Source: Auxenochlorella pyrenoidosa
Lineage: Eukaryota; Chlorophyta; Trebouxiophyceae; Chlorellales; Chlorellaceae
Assembly: GCA_001430745.1 (NCBI GenBank)
Contig: KQ481993.1
Span: 1,882,766-1,906,134 of the forward strand
DNA length: 23,369 nucleotides
Direction of reading: 5' to 3'
Of the stretch, positions 1-9,200 are shown one piece after another. The notes below the pieces were generated by a model. The model was given only the letters and a program-made list of their open reading frames with translations, ran no database searches and had not been told where the DNA came from. The translations under genes and the position numbers were made by a program. Every line of letters begins with the position of its first letter. The first letter of the stretch is position 1.

Positions 1-31
1 CCCCCGATTCCCAGCACATGATCACCAGCAT

Positions 32-174
32 GCACCCTGGAGCAGCGTGCACCCTGGAGCAACGTGCGCCCTGGGGCAGCTTGCGCCCTGGGGCAGCGTG
101 CGCCCTGGAGCAGCTTGCGCCCTGACCCTGGAGCAGCATGCGCCCTGGAGCAGCTCGCGCCCTGGGGCAGCTGA
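32..174. repeat. 17-bp minisatellite, about 8 copies
   Basis: A 17-bp unit (consensus GCGCCCTGGRGCAGCNT) is repeated head to tail about eight times with point changes and one 6-bp insertion. It lies in the intron that follows the last visible DUF3431 exon. The core GGAGCAGCTC also occurs at the true start of that intron (268-277), so the array may have grown from the donor region. The rest of 1-279 holds the duplicated exon end (165-208) and an AT-rich patch (about 205-270). Confidence 0.85.
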
Positions 175-312
175 CCATGAGGTCGACATAGTTTTGGTTG
201 ACCGGCCAATGTGAATGTAACTGATGTCATGATTGATGTTATCAATTGCTTATTTATAATTGAACAAGGAGCAGCTCACGGTGAGGTCGACGTAGTTTTG
301 GTTGACCGGCCA
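165..312 (-). repeat. Duplicated exon 3' end plus splice donor (DUF3431 exon 4)
   Basis: The last roughly 35 bases of exon 4 and its donor (312 down to 272) recur in the intron at about 208-165, offset by 104 bp. The real boundary reads CTCACC/GTGAGC; the copy reads CTCATG/GTCAGC, a weaker donor. The copies differ at a few positions, so this is not a simple assembly artefact. Confidence 0.85.
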
Positions 313-2459
313 GCGCAGGTTCTTGAGCCGCCACTCGCTGTTGGTGTGGGCGTCCCCCAGGTAGTTGTGCCACGAGTCCCTGCGGGGGCAGGGCCAGGAT
401 ACTGATGATGTTATGAACTCATTTAACTATTTTATTCATTATGTTACTTATCAAGAACTGGTATAACATTGTTTTATAGGCCAGGGTTGCGCAGGGCAGG
501 CAGGCCTGCATGTGCCGTCGTGCGAGGACGCAGGCTGCGGCTGCGCAGCACGCCACGCCGCGTCCCTGTCCCACCCTGCCTCACGCAGCCCACAGCACCC
601 GCCCCATGCCACCCCTCTGTGTGCACACCGGCACGGCCGCCGGGCGCGTGCCATCCCAGGCAGTGCAGGGTGAGCATCGCACAGAACCGCAGTTTGCTGC
701 CCGCCCAACCCGCCCGACACTGTCGCGGCAGATTCCCCCACCCCCGCGCCCACCTGCTTGTTGCTTGTTTGAGCTTACAGCCTGTCCAACCGCAACAGAA
801 CTCGCGACACAGACCCACCTGTGCGCGTGCATGAAGGCTATGGCATCTGGCAGGTCATCCCAGTGCTCCAGGATGGCAGCGATGTAGGACCGAGCCTCCT
901 TGCCCCGCCCCGACAGCACCTCCCTGGTGATGGGCACCGACGCATCGTCAGAGTTGGTGTAGACTGCAGGCGCAGGAAGAGGCAGGTTTGGAGAGGGGTT
1001 GGTGAGTGGGTGGTGGGTGGGGTTGGGGGCGGGGGGGCCACCTGGGCGCTTGTACCCGGATGCTCGCTCGCGTTTGTGTGCGTGCATTTGTGTGTGTGAG
1101 GGGGGAGGGCCAGGGCGGGGGCTGCAAAGGCAGGGGGTTTGCTTGGTTCAGAGCAGCCACAAGAGCTGCCTGCGCCGCAGGTGATGGCGCAGGCTGCGGT
1201 TGGGCAGGGACAGGGGACGTGCCACGGCGGCACGCCTGCGCGCGGCAGCTCATGTGCTTGTCGATGCAGGCCGCTTAGAGGCTGCCCAGTAGGTCATCGG
1301 CACAGCAGCACGGCCCACCCTTGATGGGGATCTTCACCCCAGAGTTGAAGGCCCAGCTGGTGTTCTCGCCATGCGCCGCCAGCACCACCAGCGCCGACTT
1401 GGCATACTCGGTGTGTGCTGCAGGGGTGGTGGTGGTGGTGGTGGTGTGTGTGTGTGTGTGTGGTGTGGGGGGGGGGGGGGCACATGGCAGCTGCGTGCTT
1501 GCAAGCGCACGACCCCCCAAAGCATGGCCTCTCGCCCTTTGACCCGGTTCACTCGCTGCAAGCTGCACGGCCCGGCTGCAGGGGCCCAGCGGCAGTGGTA
1601 TTGGCTGGGCGACAGCGCAGGGCGGGGGCTGGAATGCGGGCCTGAGCATGCACCCGGCGGGCAGGCCTGGCGCATGCTCGCGCTGACTGCGCATGCAAAG
1701 CTGTTTCACGGTTCAGCAACCTGCAGGGCTGCCCACCCACCGCAGGGTACGCCGCCGGCCATGCAGGAGCAGGGCAGCCCATTCACGTGGGAGAGGCTCA
1801 CTGCAGGGGTTCACGCGCAGGGTTGGTGGCAGCATCAGCAGCAAAGTCCGGAACAAGTGGGTATGCCAGAGAGAGGCGCTGGCTGCGCAGCATGCAACAA
1901 GCATGGATCGAGGGGCAGGGCTGCTGGAAGGCTAGGCAAGCGTGGCGGTGCAGGTGCAAGTGGCTACCAGCGCACGTCAACAAAGCAACTGTGGCACAGG
2001 GGCAAGTGGGTGCTGTCACACTTCTTGTGGGAAGCAGTGGCCACTGCCGATCCCTGGCAGCACCTGTCTGCTGCTGCTGCTCTGGGCAGTCGCAGGGTGG
2101 ACACCGCTTTGCTGCCGCTGCGGCGGCGTCGGCAGCGCCGCCGGCGCCACCTGCAGCCGTGGCCAGACGAGGGGTTGGCTCACAGCCAGAAGCAAGACCA
2201 GGCTGGCTGGTACAAGCTGTCTCTCCACAGGGACCAACCCGCCCCTTCGCGCACCTGGGCTGGATGGGAGGCGGGCAGTGGCCCACAGGAGGAGCCCCAG
2301 CATGCCCAGCACGACAGCGGCCCGGGGGACTGGCACAGTGACGTGCCAACGCTGCTGGCCTCTCTGGCCTGCGCGCAGCGCCCCGTTCTTGCCAGCCAGG
2401 TCGCCCGATCTGTCCTCTGGGGCTGGCGACCGTGCCTCCCTGCGCCGCATGCCATCCAT
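280..2459 (-). CDS. DUF3431 domain protein with N-terminal signal anchor (3' end off window)
   Basis: Four exons join in phase: 2459-2255, 1417-1319, 963-819, 379-280 (183 codons, then a donor, so the gene continues past the left edge). The ATG at 2459 gives a basic, Arg-rich start and then one hydrophobic span at about residues 47-62, which suggests a type II membrane protein of the secretory pathway. Residues 77-183 match the DUF3431 pattern: a strand leading to a G-E-N-T-S-W motif (85-90), a V-Y-T-N strand (102-105), a helix ending in E-H-W-D-D-L-P-D (134-141), F-M-H-A-H-R (145-150) and D-S-W-H (151-154). In the family these His/Asp-rich motifs surround a presumed active site, but I know of no established reaction. 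The exon 1 to exon 2 join skips 837 bp and rests on matching phase only, so the N-terminus is less sure than the domain. The gene is divergent from the transporter at 2877. Confidence 0.8.
750..818 (-). repeat. Introner-like intron 5' sequence, copy 1
   Basis: It begins exactly at the donor of DUF3431 exon 3 (818, reading leftward). The first 60 or so intron bases match the intron that starts at 16035 in the DCAF12-like gene, including the shared core TGGGTCTGTGTCGC and the run CAAACAAGCAA. The two genes are not otherwise related. Confidence 0.75.
1418..2254. other. Large intron of the DUF3431 gene with a GGT/GT/G simple repeat
   Basis: 837 bp between exons 1 and 2. It contains a compound simple repeat at 1425-1480 (GGT units, then GT units, then about 14 G), which in the transcript is a C/CA-rich tract just before the acceptor at 1418. 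I found no further exon that joins in phase, although a missed one is possible. Confidence 0.6.
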
Positions 2460-2876
2460 CGCCGCCGTGGCAGCGGCAGAGGGAGGCAGCCGGCGGCGGT
2501 GCTTGTGGCGATGGCGGGACTGGGTGGGGACTGCTGGCGGCCCTCCTGCCAACGTCAAGGGTGGATCGCTTCCTCTGCCTCCTGTCTAGTGTGCTGGGAT
2601 GAGTCGCAAGGATGGCGGCAAGCGGAAGCGAGCTCTGAGCCGCTGTGCCTGAACGAGGACGGCGCTACAAGGTCCCCCGCTGATAGGAGTCCTTTCAATA
2701 TACTCAGGGCAGTGAGCAGCCTTTCGTCGCCTCTCCAGATGTTACCCAGCTGCGGTACCACTCGGTCGGATCCTACTCATCAGCGGCCCATTCATCATTT
2801 GTGAATTGTCGATCGTTCTCAACTTTATAATCCAATCAAAGTAAAGGCTGAAAGGAGAGTGAGAAGCCCGGCCACT
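2460..2876. promoter_or_regulatory. Divergent promoter region between DUF3431 gene and transporter
   Basis: 417 bp separate the two divergent start codons. A TATA-like TTTATAAT lies at 2824-2831, about 46 bases before the transporter ATG, followed at once by TCCAATC. Nothing comparable is seen near the DUF3431 start. Assignment as promoter rests on position and these short motifs only. Confidence 0.4.
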
Positions 2877-5418
2877 ATGCTCGGGCTCCTGCCAGCAGCT
2901 TGCAGGCCAAGCTGCATTGCAAAGAAACTTGGAAGTGTGTCAAAATGCGGATGGCAGCCAAGAAATGCCCCGCAAGCAGCCTTGCAGGGCGGCAGGCACC
3001 GGCACTCGCAGCCTGGCCTCTCTCACCGCAAATCGAGTGCGCTGACGCCACGCGCAAAACGTAAAAAGGCAGAACTGGAGCAAGAAGCAGCGCCAGCACA
3101 GGACTGGGCGCCGCTGCCGCCGCCGCCACTAGCAGCAGAGCAAGCGGAGGCGAAGGCTCTGCCAACATCCCAGGCTGCGGGGCTCGCCTATCTCCTGGTT
3201 GTAGCGCTCTTGTGGGGCAGCTACACGCCGGCGTTACGGTGCGAACCCAGAACATGCCAGTTGGCCTGCTCGCATGCCTGCTTCCCTCCCTCTCTGCTTG
3301 TGCTGCCTGCCTGCCTGCCTCCCTCACCAAAGCCATTCCCGGTTCTTTTGCGACAAGCATGTTTTGCCACCCGTGCCGCACCCTGGTGCAGGCTGGCATA
3401 CAACCTGCCCGGGCCGCCCACCCCGGTTGTGCTGACTGCAGTCAGTGGTGTGCTGGAGCTGGTGGTGCTTCTAGCAGCCCTCGCTGTCAGTCAGCAGCAG
3501 CAGCAGCAGCAAGCAGAGAAGAAGCAGCAGCAGCGGCAGCAAGCGGAGCAGCAGCAGCAATCAGAGTCGCAGCAGCGGCAAAGAGGAGAGGGACAACGGC
3601 TGGGCGGTGGCAGCTGGCACCCGGCAGAGGGGGCCGCGGCCGCCGCTCGCGAGGCCGGCACTGCCGCAGACGACCTGCCTTGGGGACTGCCCGCGGCACT
3701 GCTGGCGGGCGTAGAAATCGGGTAAGCTTCCCCCTCATTTCTCCGGCCGTGCCTGGTGCTGTTGAACTTGCGGGCAGTCAAAACATCCATCAACTTAGTC
3801 CCCACCCAGGGGTTGAGCCCCCACCCACCCATGTGCCCGCAGCCTGCCGTGTGTGTTTGCCCACCGGCATGCGCCTGCCCCTGCCCTGCTGACCCCTGCA
3901 GGGCGTACAACAGTGTGGGGTCGCTGAGCCAGATTGCCGGCCTGTCGGTGCGCGCGCCCGCCACCCGCTGCACCGCCAGCGCAACAGCTTGTGCTCGACG
4001 CCTGCAGCAGGGCAGCGCCAGCTGGCAGGACATGTTGGCAGGCTGCACAGGTCGCTCCAGTGCCCTGCACGCATCTGCGCCGCACTTGCAGTTGGGCTGT
4101 CCCGCCGACCGATGGCCACCGTGCCTGCATGCTGACCTCTTGCCGCCGTGCAGATGACGACGGCGGCGCGCGGCGCGTTCCTCATCCAGGGCTCCACACT
4201 GTTCACCCCCATCCTCTCCTCCCTCGCCGGCTCCGCCCCCGGCAGGCAAGCGGGCAGGGGTGGCTGCCGGGCGCAGCGGGGCGCGCTGCCGGCGAGCAGG
4301 CTGCAGTGTGCAGCGTGCAAACCTGCGTGGCCTTGTGTGTGCTGGCCTGCCAGCTGCACTCACACAGTTCATGTGTGGACTGGCAACCTTTCGAATCTCC
4401 ACTTGCCTTCATGGTTTTGTTTGCCAAACCTCCGCCTCTGCTCCTGCACTTGCAGGCCCGTCTGGCTGGGCAGCCTGCTGGCCTTTGTGGGCACCCTCAT
4501 CATCGCGGCAGACCGCACCGCCAGCCCTGGGCCCGACGCCGCGGTAGCCGGCGGCGAGGCCGCCGCGGCGGCCGCGGCAGCACTGCCGCTGGGCGACGCC
4601 CTCACCCTGCTGGCTGCGCTGTGCTACTCTGCCGCCACCGTGAGGATCCCTGTCTGGGCGGTGCAGCGGCGGGTCACGCCCCTGCAGATAGCCGTGGGCA
4701 AGGCCGTGGCGCTGACGGCGGTGGCGGCGGCGGGGCTGGCAGTGGAGGCGGCGCAGGCGGCGGGGCAGGGCCAACCGCTGGCGGCGCTGTGGCCCGGCTG
4801 GCAGCAGCCCGAGGGGTGGGCCATCCTCGTGTGGGCGGCGCTGGGCCCCGGAGCGCTGGCCAGCGTGCTGCATGTCAAGGTGAGGGGGTGGTTTGCGGTG
4901 CTGGAGCATGCCGGCATGGCCTGCCGTGCCCCTGCCAGGCTCAGGGCAAGCAGTGCGCCAAGCGGGACTGCCGTCGGCAGAGAGGGGACCTCCGCCGCAC
5001 TTGCCGTTCCGTGTCGTCTGCCTTTCGGCAGGCTTGTCGCTGCTTACACGGCTGGGGCACATCTGGCTGCCTGGCCGCGGGTCCCCCCTCTCCTCCCCCC
5101 CCCCCGGGGCCGCCTCTCTTCAACGCTCAGCAGCAGCGCCGGCCCACCTCCCTGCTCCCCCCCCTCCTGCAGGGCCAGAGCCTGGTGTCGCCCAGTGCAG
5201 CGCAGATTGTCTTCTGCACCGTGCCGGTGTGGTCGGCGCTGCTGGCGGCAGCGGCCCTCCCGGGGGAGCCGATTGGCCAGGGCACCTGGCTGGGCGGCGC
5301 GGTGGTGGCGGCAGCGGGGCTGGTGGCAGCGCGGGGCAAGGCCGCTCGGGGCGGGGCGGGGGAGCCGGCGCCGCAGGCTCAGCAGCCGAGCCGCAAGGAG
5401 GATGACATGCCCTCTTGA
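2877..5418 (+). CDS. EamA/drug-metabolite transporter (DMT) family protein, probably plastid targeted
   Basis: Six exons join in phase: 2877-3238, 3392-3721, 3902-3947, 4154-4245, 4456-4879, 5173-5418; 499 codons, ending TGA. Residues 1-100 are Arg/Ser/Ala-rich with few acidic residues at the start, like a chloroplast transit peptide. The first span (about 101-120) ends in L-W-G-S-Y-T-P-A-L-R, followed by P-P-T-P-V-V-L-T-A. The L-S-Q-I-A-G-L-S and T-A-A-R-G-A-F-L-I-Q motifs are typical of EamA half-repeats in plant and algal DMT carriers. The second half (about 320-480) repeats the fold and ends in a hydrophilic tail. DMT carriers export or exchange small metabolites; the substrate cannot be read here. 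A polyglutamine loop (about 155-190) interrupts the first repeat. Intron 4 uses a GC donor (CAG/GCAAGC at 4246), the only choice that keeps phase. Intron 1 is 153 nt with no in-frame stop, so it could be retained. Confidence 0.9.
3489..3585 (+). repeat. CAG trinucleotide repeat encoding polyglutamine
   Basis: Imperfect CAG runs inside transporter exon 2 encode Q-rich stretches broken by A, E, K, R and S. They fall between hydrophobic spans of the first EamA repeat, so the tract is predicted to be a soluble loop. Confidence 0.9.
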
Positions 5419-6234
5419 GCCCGCCAGGCAAGCTGCCGACTTGCCTGCGAGAGTTGTCGAGCTTCTGCACGTGGCTGAGCGGTGCCCAGGAGCTGCTGGG
5501 CCCTTCACCCACATGTAGCAGGCTGCCACTTGTGCATGCCGTGCATGCCATGCATGCTGTGCATGGTGTACCATAGTCCAGCCAGCGCGTCATCTTGGCC
5601 TGCCATTATGCATTTCAAATATTCGTGCCTGCAAGATGTTCAATACTGCGCCGCCTGTACAGCGCCCCCTCGTTCGGTTTCTCGAGCACGGCCCCCTCCA
5701 TGCTTTGCCTGGCATGTGTGCTCCCCTCCCCGGTTCGCACAAGCCCTACAGCCACCGCACACTCAATAATGTGTGCAAGCAAGTCGGTTGCAACACTCAC
5801 ACCGCGTTGCTCCTCTGTCATCCCTGTACAGCGCTGCGCTGCCCCTCTGCGGTCGGGGGCACACCCTGGGTTGCTGTTGCCATGTGTGACAGGCCCACTG
5901 CCGCGTTACATTGGAGTGTGCCGCACAAAAGCGGGTGATGCAGCAATGAATTAAGCTGCCCGGAGGAGGAAAGGGGATGCGGGACGGATCGATGATCAAA
6001 GAAGGACAGATTGTTTGGCCTAGCGTGTTAAGCCTGGCCTTGGAAGGGAATTGGAGGTGCGGGGATTCAGCAGGGCTTGGCTGGCATGCCACCTGGTGTC
6101 ATCAGGACACTGCCGCCCCACGGCGATCCTGGAAAACATTTGAATTTGAATTTAAAAATCTACGATACAACGTTCATGGCCGATGAATCCGGCACTGGGC
6201 AGATGCGCCCACAGACGGACGCTGGCAGCCAGCT
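5419..6234. other. Convergent intergenic region (two 3' UTRs)
   Basis: 816 bp between the stop codon of the transporter and the stop codon of the receptor kinase. It holds a 9-bp tandem repeat (GTGCATGCC-like, four copies, 5532-5567) and an AT-richer stretch around 6130-6175. A TGTAA hexamer core on the minus strand (5906-5910) could be the poly(A) signal of the kinase gene, 325 nt past its stop. No TGTAA was found on the plus strand for the transporter. No gene was recognised. Confidence 0.5.
5906..5910 (-). promoter_or_regulatory. Possible green-algal poly(A) signal TGTAA for the kinase gene
   Basis: TGTAA is the usual chlorophyte polyadenylation signal. This is the only copy I found on the minus strand between the kinase stop codon and the transporter. 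A pentamer is weak evidence by itself. Confidence 0.25.
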
Positions 6235-9200
6235 TCACTCTGCCGGCTCGAGGGTACCCTCGCTCTCCACCGCCTGCAAGATGCGCCTGCAAGTGTCGGG
6301 CAGCGGGCGGTGGGCGCTGTCAGCAGGGTGCTGGCTGGGGGCCCGGGCTGGGGCCGCAGTTGCATTCCACAACCAAGATGTGAGGCAGACGCCAGATGCG
6401 GCGCTCCAAAACCTTGCATGCCAGAACTCGCGCGCGTGTGTGTGGCAAGCGTGCCAGGCCGGGCGGCATGCCACGCTCCCAGCAGTGCCCCCGCTGCCGC
6501 GTGCGCAGAGGTGGGCAGCGCACGCATGGGCATGCTGCCCGCCGGCGGCGTGCCCCCCCCCCTCCCCCACGCACGCAAGGCGCACCACTGCGGCAGCGCC
6601 CTGCAGCCAGGCCCCACCTGAGGTCGCCGATCACTTGGGCAAAGCTGGGCCGCGCGTCGCGGTCCTGGTGCCAGCACCGCTCCATAAGCGCCAGGTAAGC
6701 GGCCAGCTGAGCTGGCGCCAGCCTGTCGGGGCCCGGCAGCTGCTCGGCCGGCGGGATGGGCAGCCGCCCGCCGGCGATGATGTGCGTGGCCACCTGCCAG
6801 CTGTTGCCTGTCGTGTAGGGCAGCTGCCAGCTGCAGGGGATGATGGGCAGCAAAGCCGGGTGCGGCCGGGTCGTGTTGGGGTGGGGTCAAAGGGCTCGTG
6901 GTGTGTGTGAACAGTTGGGAATGAGGGGCTGGAGCTTACAGATGACGGCTCCATCTCAACAGTCCCCTGGAACCCAGTGGCAGGCAGCCCCGCCAGGGCT
7001 GCCCGCGCCGGCCGGGCAGCGCATGCACTGCGCCAGCTGGTGGGTTGAGCGCGACAGCACGTGGTCCCTGGCACACGCATGAACCACCCAACCCAAGAAG
7101 AACCCCACACTGTCATCTGCTCACGTCAGCATCTCCCACATGACCTGCAGAGGTTGGGGGGGTGGGCAGACAGGGAAGGGCAGGGGCAGGGTCAGAAGGG
7201 TGCCTGACGCCTGCTGCCGGACTCAGCACAGCGCAGCGCGCGGGCTCAGCACAGTAAAGCATGCAGTGCGCCTACAGCCGCATAAGCACGCACAGCCAGG
7301 GCCGGCACCAGTTGCTGGAGAGCGCCCGCCACCAGCGCTGGCAAGCATGCGGGCAGGCGTGCGGCGAGGCGGCAATGAGACGTGCCTCAAGCAGGAGCCC
7401 TGCCAACTGCAAGGCAGCAGCAACTCACCACCGCAAAGCTGAACACATCCGATGCCCGGGTGGCGCCCTCGCCCTGCAGCATGCACGGCGAGAACAGGGC
7501 AGGGAACTCGCAAGAAGGGAGGGAAAAAGGGGTGCCGTGGAAGGAGGCAGGGGCACTGGGGTACGCAGCCTTGCCCGGCAGCCCTGCTGGGCAGCCCCAC
7601 TCAAGGCAGCTGCTCTGTAAGTCAAGTCAAGTGAAGTCAGAGAAAGGCGGCAGGGGGTGCCCGCCCACCTTCATCACTTCGGGCGCCAGCCAGCGCTGCA
7701 GTAAAGGAAGATGGCGGGGAGGAAGGTGATTTCAGTGGAAAAGGCACTAAATGCTCTGTTCCGGCACGTTTGCCGCACAAACCGACACCTTGTGAGGAAG
7801 AGGTGGCTCGGCGGAGTCCATGCCAGCAGCAGGGGACGGTGCTTGGGTTCCAGGGATGGCCCCAATCGTGCGCTTTCCCGCAGCTGCTGCCCACCCGCCT
7901 TCTTCCCAGGCAGCCACCAGCGCCGCGACCTACCGGGTTCATTGCGGCTGACGACGAGTTGCGGGTGCTCTCGCTCATGTACTTGCTGCAGGCGAACATG
8001 GGGTGGTCAAGTCGAGTAGGGCAGCAAGGGTGGTCAAGTCAAGCAGGCCCAGCATGGGAAGGGACATCCGGCCGGCGCCGCGCTCTGCCGCAAATGCAGC
8101 ACAGAGCAGAGCACAGCAAAGCAGAAAAGAGCAGAGGGCGGAGAAAAGAGCAGACGGCAAGGAGCAGGCATTTGGCTTCGGAGCTGGTGGGCAGCGGCAG
8201 CGGGTCCGCGGGCCCCAGTGGCGCCGCAGCGGCGCAGAGACAGGCACCACGCTGGCATCCCCGGCAGCTACAGAAGAAGAATTCCCGGCCACAAATCAAA
8301 ACACAGATCACTCACGACAAATTGAAATCTGTGACCTGCACGAGGGGACAAGGGGGGCCAGTGCGGGCGGCAGGTGTGCGCATGCTCAGCGGGTGGGGTC
8401 CAGGCAAAGCGCGCACAGCAGAGGCGCCGCTGCCCCCGTGAGGCCGCACCCCCGGGCCCCCTTGCCCCTACCTTGACCCTCCAGTGCTTGTCAACCAGCA
8501 GATTTGGACTTTTCAGGTCCTGCAGAGGAAGGGAGCCCAGTCAGTCAGGCACCAAGCTCCGCGCAGGCAGGCAAGCTGGCAGGCAGGCAGAACTGTTCTT
8601 CTTTTCTGCAGAGCCAGGCGGCACTCGCCCTATGGATGATGGGCGGCGACCGGTTGTGCAGGTACGTGAGGCCCTTTGCAGCATCCAGCAGCTGCAGAAG
8701 GGGCAGGAGAGAGGGAGGCGCCGGGCCAGGTTGCAGCACAGCTCTCGCCCCGATCATTATCATTCGCCGTCAGTGGTTCAGAACCCGCCAAAATGTGCTC
8801 CTCTGAACTGAACCAGCCGCCCCATCTGCCCGCCCTCCTTGCAGCCTGTCAGTGGTGGCTGGGGAAGGTGTCGGCGCCTCACCATGCTGAGCCTGCGCTG
8901 CCACGTCAGCTCAGCAGCCACAGCGGGGCGGGCGGTCGCTCCCTGCAGGCAGGCCGTCAGGCTGCCCCGCTCCATGAATTCCAGCACAATACAGGGCGGC
9001 GACTGGCACAGCCCCAGGATGCTGACGATGTTGGGGTGCCTGCGTGGGTGGCGCGTGTGGGGCAAAGTGGGAGGCAAGAGGTCGCGGCAGGGCAAGCAAC
9101 TGATAACCCGGAAATTTGAAAAAGTGGCGGAAGCAGGCGTGGCGATGCACCGCGCGCCGGCGAGGCAGGCGGCCGCCATGGGCGGGGGAGGGAGGAGAGT

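Noticed and set aside
32..174. CRISPR-like array
   Set aside because: 17-bp units are directly adjacent with no spacers, and the setting is a eukaryotic intron: a minisatellite.
1371..2804. 477-codon plus-strand open frame
   Set aside because: It is opposite the DUF3431 exons and intron, is GC-driven low-complexity sequence, and matches no family.
6960..7072. Possible exon after W-E-M-L-T reading D-H-V-L-S-R
   Set aside because: Runs into a stop with no kinase similarity. Joining to 6830 gives the expected T-W-Q-L-P-Y continuation.
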